Source: JABDGV01 sp964577935 (GTDB lineage Bacteria; Chlamydiota; Chlamydiia; Chlamydiales; FEN-1388). Taken from it: 64,000 bases of DNA. A model generated the notes under the pieces. The model made no database searches and was not told the origin of the DNA. It saw only the letters and a program-made list of their open reading frames with translations. The position numbers were made by a program, and so were the translations under genes. Shown here one piece after another: positions 26,133-35,500 of the stretch; the first letter of the stretch is position 1, and every line of letters begins with the position of its first letter. The DNA lies in contig CAZOAJ010000004.1 in the NCBI GenBank assembly GCA_964577935.1, positions 1-64,000 on the forward strand. The letters are read 5' to 3'.

Positions 26133-27823
26133 TTACTGTGATTCTTTGGATGCTTTGTGTGAGTAGATTTTGTATGAGCGCGTTCCTCTTTTCACTCGAT
26201 GAACTTACTCCAAAACAAAAGCTTTCTCTCTGCATTGAGTTACAAGACCCGTATGGAGCCCAGATTCAACTTCAAAAAATTGCTAAAACAGATCCCGATT
26301 ACCTTGATCTACAGCTCAAGTCACTTGCTCTCTACAAGAATCGAGATGGAAATAGAGTTCTGCTGAGAGTTCTTCTTGAAGAACTTCAAAAAAATAAAAA
26401 CATCGCTCTTCAGCCTCAAACACTTGAGACGGTCTGCCTATCATGCATTCAGCTGGGAGCTGAATCTCAAAAGCCTCAAATCAGATTTGAGTCAGCAATT
26501 GCAGCTGCACAGTCAGGGCTCGCCGAAGGGATAACCCTTCTTGAAAAACTCTCTCAAGACCATCATTCTGGCATCAGACGACTTGTCTTTCAGATAGGAG
26601 GACAGCTCGCTGATCAAGAATTAACTGACTTGGCTATAGAATCACTTGATAAAGAGGCCTCCTTTGAAGTTCGCCTAGAAGCCATACGGTACTTGGGCAA
26701 TCACGAAGGAAACAAAGTTCGTCTAGCTCTTAATAAACACTTAAGGAAAGAGTCTCTCCATCCTGAAGAGCGCATTGAAATACTTGCTGCCTTTAAAAAT
26801 CACTGTACAGATGAAGATGCTATCTTCATCGAGTCACTTGCAAAATCTCAGGACCCTTTTGATCGAATATTAGCATGCTATATTGCAAGCAACATAAACT
26901 CTAAAAGGGCAATGAACACGATCCTCCCGCTTTTAACAGATGATCATGAATCAGTTTCTATCCAGGCTTTAGAAACATTAGGGTATAAGATTACTTCATG
27001 GGATAAACAGCTTCCTGAACCCAAAAGTGCCCATCATCAAATTGGACAAAATTGGTTTATGGCCCGATGTAATGATCCTATGGGCCTAAACAATCTAGAA
27101 AAAAACCTTTATTCTCAAATACAGAAAGAACGACTTTGGGCTCTTTCTCGGCTGATGTCGCTTGGATTTTCTCCATCCTCTGCAGCCCTAACTCATAGTG
27201 ACCCTCTTGTGCGACTAAATGCTTTACGCCATGCTATTATGTGGGGAGAGACAAAATGGTGTCAGGAATTGCTTGATACACTCTTTTCACTCAATGGCTA
27301 CCTTTCAGAACAACAAGAGGGCTCATTTACATGGCTTGATCTTAATCAAATCGAACATTCTTCTTTGATCCCTCATCTCCCAGAAACTGAGGATCTCCTT
27401 ACTCGCCTTGAACTTATAGCTCTTGTTTCAAGATCAAGCACTATTGATACAAAACCCTACCTACGCCAATTCTTAAAAAAGAGAACCCTTGGCATAGCCG
27501 CAGAAACGGCCTTGCTCTTTTCAGGTGAATTTGAACATGAGGGGCTGGAGGAGTTAGAGACACTTTGCTTTGACCCTGAAAGATCTATACGAATCCAAGC
27601 AGCTGTTATCTTAGGGGTTTTATTACACCAAGAAAAAGCTCTTTCAATTCTAATTCAAGAATATCCTGAGTCTAAACCCGATATGAAGGCATTGATACTC
27701 ATAGCTATAGGTGGAATAGGTCATAAGTCGGCAATTCCATTTCTCACCAATTCTCTTCTCGAAGAGTCTGAACTCCTGAGAATACGAGCTTCAAGCGCCC
27801 TCTTATCTTGCCTCAATGGCTGA
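26123..27823 (+). CDS. Exported HEAT-repeat protein
   Basis: A 566-residue protein with an N-terminal hydrophobic signal-like segment (residues 3-22) followed by an all-helical repeat array. Units such as GLAEGITLLEKLSQDHHSGIRR and FDRILACYIASN, and the last unit near KSAIPFLTNSLLEESELLRIRASSALL, show the HEAT/PBS-lyase pattern of paired helices with conserved Asp/Arg. Such arrays are protein-binding scaffolds. It overlaps the upstream gene by 10 bases and shares 103 bases antisense with the end of the fused ABC transporter gene. Confidence 0.8.
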   Translation: MQLITVILWMLCVSRFCMSAFLFSLDELTPKQKLSLCIELQDPYGAQIQLQKIAKTDPDYLDLQLKSLALYKNRDGNRVLLRVLLEELQKNKNIALQPQTLETVCLSCIQLGAESQKPQIRFESAIAAAQSGLAEGITLLEKLSQDHHSGIRRLVFQIGGQLADQELTDLAIESLDKEASFEVRLEAIRYLGNHEGNKVRLALNKHLRKESLHPEERIEILAAFKNHCTDEDAIFIESLAKSQDPFDRILACYIASNINSKRAMNTILPLLTDDHESVSIQALETLGYKITSWDKQLPEPKSAHHQIGQNWFMARCNDPMGLNNLEKNLYSQIQKERLWALSRLMSLGFSPSSAALTHSDPLVRLNALRHAIMWGETKWCQELLDTLFSLNGYLSEQQEGSFTWLDLNQIEHSSLIPHLPETEDLLTRLELIALVSRSSTIDTKPYLRQFLKKRTLGIAAETALLFSGEFEHEGLEELETLCFDPERSIRIQAAVILGVLLHQEKALSILIQEYPESKPDMKALILIAIGGIGHKSAIPFLTNSLLEESELLRIRASSALLSCLNG

Positions 27824-29499
27824 GCAATGACATCATAGTTTGGGACTTTAGAAATAATCTCATTATCGAATAGCCATTGTCCAAGAGTTCGATATTCCTC
27901 AAAGGGAATCTCCTGTTTTCTTGCGAGGACTTCTTGAGTCAGCTGCCAAGAGCGTTTCTCCCAGTTGAGAATCCTGGATTTATTTTTTTCATATACACTA
28001 AAAAAGACTTCATAAGCCTCTTCTGGGTCATCAAGAGCAAGTATAATTGATTCTTGTACTGCTTGAGCTAGCGCTTGCGCTCTTTTGTTATTCACGCCCT
28101 TAAGAATAACAACCAGTTCAAAGGACTTTGGAAATCCAAAATCGCTAGAAGAAGTGAAGCTTGCTGGTATTCCTAAATATTCAAGCTGCACCTGTTCGAT
28201 GTTTGGATAAACTCCCCAAATCGCGTCAATTTGCCCTGTAGCAAGACATGACACAGGATCATCTCTTAAATAAACCCATTTGTTTACTTGAGCACTTGCT
28301 TTATCAAAAATAGATTTACACATATGCGATGGGCCATTTGCCCCATATATACCAACGGTTGCACCATTAAGAGATGATCTAGTAGTAATAATCCCATTCA
28401 AAGTTGAGTCGATAATCACAGCTGCGACCGTAAGAGATGCCCCCTTATCAACAGCACGTAAAACTCTCGGAAGGTGGCTTATACAACCATCGATCTGCCC
28501 AGAGGCCACAAGATGCAAAGGGTCATTTGATCCAGGGTTCAAAAGTTCGACATCGAGTCCATGCCGTTTAAATACACCCTTTTTTACTCCGTACACTAAC
28601 GGTATGTGATTGGGACAAGGCGTCCAATCAAGCATAATATAAGTTTTTTGAGGAATTTGATTTTTTGAATTTTGATTTGAACAACCCGTATGGATTTGAA
28701 GGAGGGTCATACAGAGCATCACAAGGCTTACTCTCGATACATGGATCATACGAAATTTCTCCATAAAATGCGTTTCTAAAAGTATGCCAAATAGATAGAA
28801 GATCAAGGCAAGCCCAAACAGAACAAGAATAGCAGCATAACTTAATGAGCTATCAAGCCCCTCTTTTGCTTGGAGCAGCAAAACACCAATACCCTCTTGT
28901 GAACCTACCCATTCACCGGCTAAAACAGCGGTAGCTACGAGACCCAACGAAACTCGCAGCCCTGAGAAGAAATGTGGCAGAGCATATGGAATTTTAACAA
29001 ATCGTAGTGTATCGAACCAGCTTGCTTCCCAGCACTTAAACTGTTCTAAAATATTTTTTGGAGCAGCATTTAATCCTCGATAAATTGCTATCACTTGCGG
29101 GAAAAGCAGCATGAGAGACGCTGGAACCAATACCGCATAACTTCCCCATCCGACCCATAATAGTATTAAGGGCGTAAGCGCAAAACTTGGCAAGGATTTG
29201 ACCACAAGAAAAAAGGCCTGCATGAAGGTCCCAACCCTTGGCAAAGCATGCATCAATATTCCAATAGGAATCGCGATTGCAATACTCATACAGACAGAAT
29301 AGATCATAAATCGAGCAGTTATTGATGCATGCTTCATTATAAGAGATGAATGAATCTGAAAAGCTTTTGCTACCTCAGATACGGAAGGAAGAATAAATGA
29401 GTTTGCCGCATACCTTGATGCTATTATCCAAATGGCAAGCAAAACAAATGTAATAATAGCAGATCTACAAACCATTTTAACCATTTTCATCGATAGCAA
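27721..29499 (-). CDS. Fused ABC permease and NMT1/ThiY-type substrate-binding protein
   Basis: A 592-residue polypeptide in two parts. Residues 1-245 are a SsuC/TauC/ThiX-type permease with about six membrane segments and an EAA loop (157-180). Residues 285-555 are an NMT1/THI5-like binding protein (YIMLDWTPCPNHIPLVYGVKKG; LVASGQIDGCIS). Between them, residues 251-273 form a complete lipoprotein signal ending TGC, with GGAG 9 bases before the ATG of Met251 (28749). The binding protein may thus also be made separately. Likely substrates are pyrimidine or thiamine precursors or sulfonates. The last about 34 residues overlap the HEAT gene antisense. Confidence 0.88.
   Translation of the reverse strand: MLSMKMVKMVCRSAIITFVLLAIWIIASRYAANSFILPSVSEVAKAFQIHSSLIMKHASITARFMIYSVCMSIAIAIPIGILMHALPRVGTFMQAFFLVVKSLPSFALTPLILLWVGWGSYAVLVPASLMLLFPQVIAIYRGLNAAPKNILEQFKCWEASWFDTLRFVKIPYALPHFFSGLRVSLGLVATAVLAGEWVGSQEGIGVLLLQAKEGLDSSLSYAAILVLFGLALIFYLFGILLETHFMEKFRMIHVSRVSLVMLCMTLLQIHTGCSNQNSKNQIPQKTYIMLDWTPCPNHIPLVYGVKKGVFKRHGLDVELLNPGSNDPLHLVASGQIDGCISHLPRVLRAVDKGASLTVAAVIIDSTLNGIITTRSSLNGATVGIYGANGPSHMCKSIFDKASAQVNKWVYLRDDPVSCLATGQIDAIWGVYPNIEQVQLEYLGIPASFTSSSDFGFPKSFELVVILKGVNNKRAQALAQAVQESIILALDDPEEAYEVFFSVYEKNKSRILNWEKRSWQLTQEVLARKQEIPFEEYRTLGQWLFDNEIISKVPNYDVIAQPLRQDKRALEARILRSSDSSRRELVRNGIADL
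28737..28761 (-). promoter_or_regulatory. Internal ribosome-binding site and start within the fused transporter
   Basis: On the minus strand GGAG stands nine bases before an in-frame ATG whose start base is 28749. From there the protein would begin MIHVSRVSLVML, a canonical lipoprotein signal. This indicates that the binding domain can be translated independently. Confidence 0.55.
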
Positions 29500-30179
29500 T
29501 CTCTCATCATTTTTTCTAAGTCTATGTTGGCAAATTGATCTTGTCGCACGTCATGAATGAACTTGCCTTGATGTACCAATATAATACGATCTGCAATTCG
29601 TTTCGCATCTTCAAAATCATGAGTCACCATGATTGCCATATGCTTTTGGCTGATACTTCTTCTCAAATATTCCAAAAGTCTTAAACGTATATATGTATCC
29701 ACGTGTGAAAAAGGTTCATCCAATAAGAGAATCGATTCATCTTCGAGAAGATGCCGAGCAAAAGATGCAAGCTGCAATTGCCCCCCAGAGAGCTCTCCTG
29801 GGTACCGATCGAGAAAATGAGAAACATAGAGGAGCTCCCGCTCTTTTTCAAGCCTCTCTTGTACGTCTCCTTTTGTTTGTTTTTGCTTCAAGAGAGATGG
29901 CATCAAGATGTTTGCTTTGACGGTCATCCAAGGCAAAAAACTCCCTTGCTGAGGCAGGTAGCTTATACCTCCATCAAGCCGAACTATGCCCGAATAAACA
30001 GTTTCAAGGCCTGCAATCATCCTCAAAAGCGTACTTTTCCCAACACCAGATGGCCCTAAAATGACTGTGATGGTCCCAGGGTCAAATTGACATGAGACAT
30101 TCTCAAAGAGAAATCTTCCTTCATACTTGAAGGATAATGAATCGATAGCAAGAATGGGCATAGGAATGGGCGCTTGCAT
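29487..30179 (-). CDS. ABC transporter ATP-binding protein (SsuB/ThiZ type)
   Basis: A 230-residue ATPase energising the fused permease/binding protein encoded next, with a 13-base overlap. Walker A GPSGVGKST (42-50), Q-loop in SYLPQQGSFLPW (about 73-84), signature LSGGQ (130-134), Walker B LLLDEP (151-156), D-loop SHVD, and switch His in MVTHDFEDA. The FLPW sequence after the Q-loop is characteristic of the nitrate/taurine/sulfonate/thiamine-precursor importer branch. Confidence 0.92.
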   Translation of the reverse strand: MQAPIPMPILAIDSLSFKYEGRFLFENVSCQFDPGTITVILGPSGVGKSTLLRMIAGLETVYSGIVRLDGGISYLPQQGSFLPWMTVKANILMPSLLKQKQTKGDVQERLEKERELLYVSHFLDRYPGELSGGQLQLASFARHLLEDESILLLDEPFSHVDTYIRLRLLEYLRRSISQKHMAIMVTHDFEDAKRIADRIILVHQGKFIHDVRQDQFANIDLEKMMRDCYR

Positions 30180-30262
30180 GCTCTTGAATTACGTTCTTGA
30201 ATATAGTATCTGTAAATAATGCACGAAGTAAACTGTACTAAACTTGTAATTTTTTCTGTCAC

Positions 30263-31429
30263 ATGTTCAATTCAATAAAATCACTTCTTTTAAGCCAATC
30301 AATTGATGGATGGCTTAGCTACGACTTCAGAGGTAATAACAAAATTCTGCTATCTCTCCTTAAATACCCGCTTGATGCGCACCTCACACGGAGATTTTTC
30401 CTCTGGATTCCATCGAAAGGAGACCCTATCGCAATTGTGCATCGTATTGACGAGGATGCCCACACTAAGCTCAACATAGACAAATTTTTTTATTCAACTT
30501 GGCAAGAGCTTGAAGCAATTCTCAACCCCCTCGTTAATGGCAAAAAAATCGCTATGGAATACTGGCCTCATGGGGCCATTCCGACCTTCTCGATTGTCGA
30601 TGCTGGAACATTCGAATGGATTTCTTCCATGAAAACAACGATCCTTTCCTCCTGGCCTATTGTAGGATCTCTTCTCTATACCTTGAGCGAAAGACAACAA
30701 AAATCGCATCTAGAGGCCGCACAAATACTTGAGATGGCAGTTCAAGAATGTCTGAAGTTTCTTCACTTGAAGAGAGGCTGCAGTGAGTATGATCTGCAGC
30801 TATTTCTCATCAATTATTTAACTGGTAAAAACCTCATCTTCGATCACCCTCCAATTATCGCGTTTGGGTCAAACGGAGCACTTCCTCACTATGAGGTAGA
30901 TCGAAACAACAAAACTATCATAACCCAAGATAATGTTCTTCTGATTGATCTTTGGGGAAAGCTCAAAGATGATCATGCAATTTATGCTGATCTCACTAAA
31001 GTCTTCTATATTGGATCTTCACCATCTCAATATATCTTGAATGCCTATCAAGCACTCGTTACGGCTCAAAAAGCGACGATCGAATTGATTATGAATTCCT
31101 ATTCTTCGAAAACGACGTGTACGGGAGCGGAACTTGATAGAACTTGCAGAAACGAAGTAATTCGCTCAGGATTTGGTGAATATTTCACCCATAGAACAGG
31201 ACACAACATCACAGAGACTCTCCACGGACCAGGACCAAATCTCGATAGCTACGAAACGCTTGATGAACGATCTATCCTTCCATCGAGCTGCTTTTCCATA
31301 GAACCAGGTATCTACATTCCTGGAAAGTTTGGGCTTCGAACTGAATGTAACATATTGATTAGAAAGGACTTTCAGATCACTATTTCGGGAAAAGCAGAAG
31401 ACTTTCTTCGAGCGATCAACCTTGATTAA
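30263..31429 (+). CDS. M24-family aminopeptidase-like protein (Xaa-Pro type)
   Basis: A 388-residue creatinase/prolidase-fold protein. The N-terminal domain (1-140) is followed by the pita-bread catalytic domain with the five metal ligands recognisable: Asp229 (LLIDLWG), Asp243 (YADLTKVF), His314 (RTGHNI), Glu347 (SIEPGIY) and Glu361 (LRTECNI). Probable function is removal of N-terminal residues preceding proline. It is divergent from the ABC transporter operon and shares a strand with the small membrane gene 11 bases later. Confidence 0.9.
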   Translation: MFNSIKSLLLSQSIDGWLSYDFRGNNKILLSLLKYPLDAHLTRRFFLWIPSKGDPIAIVHRIDEDAHTKLNIDKFFYSTWQELEAILNPLVNGKKIAMEYWPHGAIPTFSIVDAGTFEWISSMKTTILSSWPIVGSLLYTLSERQQKSHLEAAQILEMAVQECLKFLHLKRGCSEYDLQLFLINYLTGKNLIFDHPPIIAFGSNGALPHYEVDRNNKTIITQDNVLLIDLWGKLKDDHAIYADLTKVFYIGSSPSQYILNAYQALVTAQKATIELIMNSYSSKTTCTGAELDRTCRNEVIRSGFGEYFTHRTGHNITETLHGPGPNLDSYETLDERSILPSSCFSIEPGIYIPGKFGLRTECNILIRKDFQITISGKAEDFLRAINLD

Positions 31430-31440
31430 GTGAGTACTAT

Positions 31441-31818
31441 ATGTGCATGTTTCATAAGCTTCCATTTTGGCTGAGCCTCCTCACGCTTCTCCTGATTACA
31501 GGACTTATTTTTGCCATACCACTATCAGATTGGATCAAGAAGAAGAGATCAAACGTTCATTTTGGTCGTAAAAGAATTATTCGATACGATGGCATGGTTG
31601 CAACTGATTTGCATGTGATCAATCAAGGAGTCCAACCAGTTACACTTCAAGAAGTTGGCGTTTATTCCGGAGAAATAAAAAATCCTGTTGAAAAAGACCT
31701 CTCCTTGCAAATTCTCCCAGGAAAAACCCTGTCCCTCTCATATCTTAATGCAAGCGATGCTTGGTACATCATACTCAAAAACGAGAAAGGCGACCTTCGA
31801 GAGATTAAAACAACCTAA
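31441..31818 (+). CDS. Single-pass membrane protein, hypothetical
   Basis: A 125-residue protein with one N-terminal membrane segment (about 8-27), a Lys/Arg cluster (WIKKKRSNVHFGRKR) and a mostly beta C-terminal domain (about 50-122). No family recognised; the domain pattern (VINQGVQPVTLQEVGVYSG) resembles a small immunoglobulin-like or DUF-type fold with low certainty. It follows the M24 gene closely, and its stop lies inside a terminator hairpin shared with the convergent Hsp70 gene. Confidence 0.7.
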   Translation: MCMFHKLPFWLSLLTLLLITGLIFAIPLSDWIKKKRSNVHFGRKRIIRYDGMVATDLHVINQGVQPVTLQEVGVYSGEIKNPVEKDLSLQILPGKTLSLSYLNASDAWYIILKNEKGDLREIKTT

Positions 31819-31845
31819 AAAAGAGCCTATGCTCTTTTTTAGGTT
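31812..31845. terminator. Bidirectional terminator containing both stop codons
   Basis: A perfect 15-bp stem (31812-31826 with 31831-31845) around a 4-base loop. The A-run in the left arm and T-run in the right arm give a U-tract to transcripts from either side. The stop of the plus gene (31816-31818) and of the minus Hsp70 gene (31839-31841) both lie in the stem. Confidence 0.88.
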
Positions 31846-33641
31846 CTGGTATGAAATTCAAAATTCCAGGTTCGACCATCATCAGACTTGCAGCTCAATT
31901 TCAATGTACCAAGTTCATCGACTGTAGAAACAAGCTGCACATCGGCTGTTTCTTGATCTTGGTCAGTGCGCTCTAAATTTGCTTCGATCGGATGAAGTTC
32001 ATAGAGAGAACCACTCTTTTTGATCACTTGGCCAGCATAAGGAGCTCGAGTGCTTGCCTGATTTGATTCACTCCCATCAGCTTCTTTAGACATAAAGAAC
32101 TTAAGCTGCACAGGACGTCCTAAGACAAGTGAAAATCGTTTTCCAGGCACATCCTGAGATGTGCCCTCTTCCATACCAATAGGTGCAACACAAAGAGCTG
32201 AGATAGGTGGTGTAATTCCTGGTATTGCCGGACGCGCCTCTTCAATACCTACATAATAAGCTCTCGGCAAACTACTCTTGATCCGCATTCCGTAGCCGAT
32301 TTTGCTTAAGCCATAGGAAACTGCCCCCTTACTGACAGCAAAATCTAAATCTACTCCACCTAACAATTCAGGAGTTGCTTCTCCAGTCTCTTTAGCCCAT
32401 GAATTAAGGTTTTCCATAATCCTTTTCTGAAATGCTCCAGCTTTCATCGTCCCTCCATTAAAAAGGACTGCCTTAGGCATCTTTATTTGCCCATTGCTTG
32501 AAAGCTCATTTCGCAAAAATGAGACGAGGTGCACTGTAATACGAGGATCATGTGCATATTCAAGCCCAACAGATCGAAGGGCAGAAGTGACTTTTTGTTC
32601 TGGTGCATCTGTCCAAAAGACTATCGGGAAAAAGCCATCGAGACAAATTGACTCGATATCATCTCGAAGAAGTTCTGTTTTTAAAGACTTGGCTATAACT
32701 TTGGAACCTCTCCCTGGAAGGACAATCTCCTGTAATTTACCTCGACCATTTAAAAGCTGCTCTTTGCCACGTCTTGCAAGAGCCACAAGCATCCGTTCCT
32801 GCCACTCGTCCAGATGAATATTTTTTTCACTCATCCGCTCTGTGAGGAGTTGAGCCAACGCATGGTCAATATTATCTCCCCCTAAGAGGAGATGAGGACC
32901 TACGGCAACACGAGAAAAGGTCAATTCCTTATTGTCTTCAGCGACTCTGACTAAGCTAAAATCGGTGGTTCCTCCACCAATATCAATAACGAGTAGAGAA
33001 TCTCCTACTTGGAAGCGCTCTTTCCAGCTTTCATCTTTGTTACCCGCTTCAGGGTCATGATCCCAAAGCCAGGCATATAAGGCTGCTTGAGGTTCTTCAA
33101 TCAATGTTGCTTTCAGACCAATTTCTTCAATTGCTCGAGTAACATATGATCTTGCTTGAGGTGCAAATGAAGCAGGAACTGTAACATAGACCTCTTGATG
33201 TTCCAAAAAAGCATCAGGAAAAGAGAGATTCCACCCTTGCAATATGGTCTTGAGAATTTCAGAAGCACAGGCGACAGGGCTCATTTTGACCTCGCCACCT
33301 TCAAGCGGCAAAAACGGATCAAGAGCAGAAATAGTTGAATTTGACAACCAGGACTTGGAAGAGGATATGCAACGCTCCGCAACTTCACAGGATCGTCGCT
33401 GAGCATATTGACCTACAACCACTTGGGATTCAATATCAAGAGCAGCCTTTTCCTCTTCGAGCGGGAAATAGAGAAATGAAGGAAGCAGTGACTGTGACCC
33501 TCGAGATTCATCCTGTAAAATCTGGGGGATTAAAAACTGCTCTATTTGAGGCCTTTTGGAAGCGTCTTTACGGGCATAGGATACCGTTGTATTGGTTGTT
33601 CCTAGATCGATTCCAACAATATACTGCACATTAGAACTCAT
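31839..33641 (-). CDS. Hsp70-family protein (non-canonical, DnaK-like)
   Basis: A 600-residue Hsp70-superfamily ATPase. The N-terminus has phosphate-1 loop IVGIDLGTTNTTVSYA, later LLVIDIGGGTTDFSLVRV (about 220-237), and LFNGGTMKAGAFQKRI near 392; the last 130 residues are a beta substrate-binding-like region without the long alpha lid of DnaK or the EEVD-type tail. It is thus a specialised paralogue rather than housekeeping DnaK. DUF2760 and an amino-acid permease lie immediately upstream in the same orientation; the DUF2760 pairing recurs in other bacteria. Confidence 0.9.
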   Translation of the reverse strand: MSSNVQYIVGIDLGTTNTTVSYARKDASKRPQIEQFLIPQILQDESRGSQSLLPSFLYFPLEEEKAALDIESQVVVGQYAQRRSCEVAERCISSSKSWLSNSTISALDPFLPLEGGEVKMSPVACASEILKTILQGWNLSFPDAFLEHQEVYVTVPASFAPQARSYVTRAIEEIGLKATLIEEPQAALYAWLWDHDPEAGNKDESWKERFQVGDSLLVIDIGGGTTDFSLVRVAEDNKELTFSRVAVGPHLLLGGDNIDHALAQLLTERMSEKNIHLDEWQERMLVALARRGKEQLLNGRGKLQEIVLPGRGSKVIAKSLKTELLRDDIESICLDGFFPIVFWTDAPEQKVTSALRSVGLEYAHDPRITVHLVSFLRNELSSNGQIKMPKAVLFNGGTMKAGAFQKRIMENLNSWAKETGEATPELLGGVDLDFAVSKGAVSYGLSKIGYGMRIKSSLPRAYYVGIEEARPAIPGITPPISALCVAPIGMEEGTSQDVPGKRFSLVLGRPVQLKFFMSKEADGSESNQASTRAPYAGQVIKKSGSLYELHPIEANLERTDQDQETADVQLVSTVDELGTLKLSCKSDDGRTWNFEFHTRT

Positions 33642-33678
33642 ATACCCATCTCTCTCAGCTATTCTTGCTTGAAGATTT

Positions 33679-34140
33679 CTATTTTTGCTTGGAGACTTCC
33701 ACTTCCGCCTGCATTAGAGTCTCATCATCTTGTCGACTCATGATAGAGGCTGGAAGTCCTTTTCGAGCTGCTTTCCATCCCCTATGAACAATCGTGCCTT
33801 GATAGGGAGGCTCTCCTTTAATGTGTCCCGTGACCTTAATCTGATGCGCATTAAATCCCGGAAGAACAGTGTACTTTGACCCTTCTTCGGCTATAAGAAG
33901 AGGTTCAATCTGAACGCAATCTTGAAGTACTTTCTTGCAGTCGGCATGAATTTTTCGAACACAAGCACCCAAGTCGCTATCGGCAACCTCGTGAACATCT
34001 TCCTGAATAAAGTCGATGAATCGGGCCTTCTCCTGAAGAGTACGTAAAAGCACAAGGTGCGATACATCTTGAGACTCTTTTTTTTGATCGGATGACGTAA
34101 GGGTCATCCAAAAAGCTTTACATGCCTCTATAAACTTCAT
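33679..34140 (-). CDS. DUF2760 family protein
   Basis: A 153-residue protein matching the DUF2760 pattern as recalled: RFIDFIQEDVHEVADSDLG (about 37-55), AEEGSKYTVLPGFNA (84-98), and GEPPYQGTIVHRGWKA near 108-123. The family is linked to Hsp70-like genes in other bacteria and has no known biochemical function. Here it lies 37 bases upstream of such an Hsp70 and overlaps the permease gene by 4 bases, implying coupled synthesis. Confidence 0.78.
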   Translation of the reverse strand: MKFIEACKAFWMTLTSSDQKKESQDVSHLVLLRTLQEKARFIDFIQEDVHEVADSDLGACVRKIHADCKKVLQDCVQIEPLLIAEEGSKYTVLPGFNAHQIKVTGHIKGEPPYQGTIVHRGWKAARKGLPASIMSRQDDETLMQAEVEVSKQK

Positions 34141-35414
34141 AATTTTTCAACCTCACGAACAGTCTCTTCTCGGATATCTATTGGCTTTTGTACTACACCA
34201 AATCTAGAAACCACTTCAAGACCTAATGAACTTAAGTAAAATAGAAATACAAGAGTTAACACAAGTTTTGAGCTTAAGAATGGAAAGCCGGCATCGCCTT
34301 TTTTGAGAATATATCTTCCAACCCAAACCATCAAGACAGGAATCATTCCATTCAAAATGGTATCTCCGAATCCCCCAGATGCATCAAGAGCATCAAGAAA
34401 AATTCGTTCATATCCTGTAGCAAAAATCACAGTTGGAATCAGAATCATACACCAGGTAAGGAAATTTCCCCGTTTATTCCTTGGAAGCGAAAGACCGTCT
34501 TGAAGAAAGTCAAAAAGACCGAGCCCCATCCCAAAGAATGAAGTAACAAGCGCAAAAAAGGCAAAAAGCGTAGCCGAAATACCTATAACTCGAGAACCAC
34601 TCATTGCACCTAAAGCATATGTCGCAGGCTCTCCAAGTAAAAGCGCCTCTTTGAGACCACCTGGCCCATCTAACGGGACATTTCCAAACACTACTGTTTG
34701 CCAAATGATATAGACAATGAGAGCAATTGTTGTACCGCTGACAACTGCTACAACAAGTGAATGTTTATTATGGCCTAAATAGGGATGTAGGCTTGGAACC
34801 ATCGTTTGAAAACTGAATGCGGTAAGAAGAAGAGGAACGGCAAGATAACCAACACTCCAGTCCTGACGCATGAGAAGATCAAGTTTGATCCCATGAGATC
34901 CAAATACAATCAAAAAAGCATAAGCTGCAAGCATTGTCAAAAACAAGATGCTATTTAACTTGCCTAGGGTTTCATGCCGTGTCAGAAGCGCAGATCCGAA
35001 AATCGATGCAAAAACAAGACACCCTACAGCCTTTGATACTTCGAAGCCGGAGAGATAAGCTATCCCATGAGCGATCAAATGCCCACCTCCGGCTGTATAT
35101 GCAATCAATGAAGCATATGAAATAAAAAGAAAAACAAGCCAACAAATTTTTTGAGCCATAGGACCCAAAAGATCACCTGATAAAGTAATCACATGAGCGT
35201 CTTCTTTTTTTACCCAAAAACCAGCTTCGATAAAAAATAGGGCAGTCAACGTCATGGCCAACCAAACAATAACCATAAACCCGATGCTTGGAAGAAACCC
35301 TGCTTGTGAACATGCAACAGGAAGCGCAAGCATGCCACCACCAATGCAGGTACCGGCGACTAGAAATGAAGCCGAAATAGTTCGAGGGTGGAGAGTTTGC
35401 CTAGAATCTATCAT
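34137..35414 (-). CDS. Aromatic amino acid permease (TyrP/Mtr-like)
   Basis: A 425-residue carrier with about eleven hydrophobic segments. The opening ISASFLVAGTCIGGGMLALPVA (13-34) is the hallmark of the hydroxy/aromatic amino acid permease family, whose members import tyrosine or tryptophan with protons. It shows chlamydial TyrP-like length. As an obligate intracellular lineage would rely on host amino acids, uptake of host-derived Tyr or Trp is a reasonable inference. Overlaps DUF2760 by 4 bases. Confidence 0.88.
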   Translation of the reverse strand: MIDSRQTLHPRTISASFLVAGTCIGGGMLALPVACSQAGFLPSIGFMVIVWLAMTLTALFFIEAGFWVKKEDAHVITLSGDLLGPMAQKICWLVFLFISYASLIAYTAGGGHLIAHGIAYLSGFEVSKAVGCLVFASIFGSALLTRHETLGKLNSILFLTMLAAYAFLIVFGSHGIKLDLLMRQDWSVGYLAVPLLLTAFSFQTMVPSLHPYLGHNKHSLVVAVVSGTTIALIVYIIWQTVVFGNVPLDGPGGLKEALLLGEPATYALGAMSGSRVIGISATLFAFFALVTSFFGMGLGLFDFLQDGLSLPRNKRGNFLTWCMILIPTVIFATGYERIFLDALDASGGFGDTILNGMIPVLMVWVGRYILKKGDAGFPFLSSKLVLTLVFLFYLSSLGLEVVSRFGVVQKPIDIREETVREVEKL

Positions 35415-35500
35415 ATAACCTTATGAAAATAAGAAGTATTATGCCCATTTTTCCTCATCTTGAACAATCAATAACTTAACTCTATTGTGAATTGATTAAA

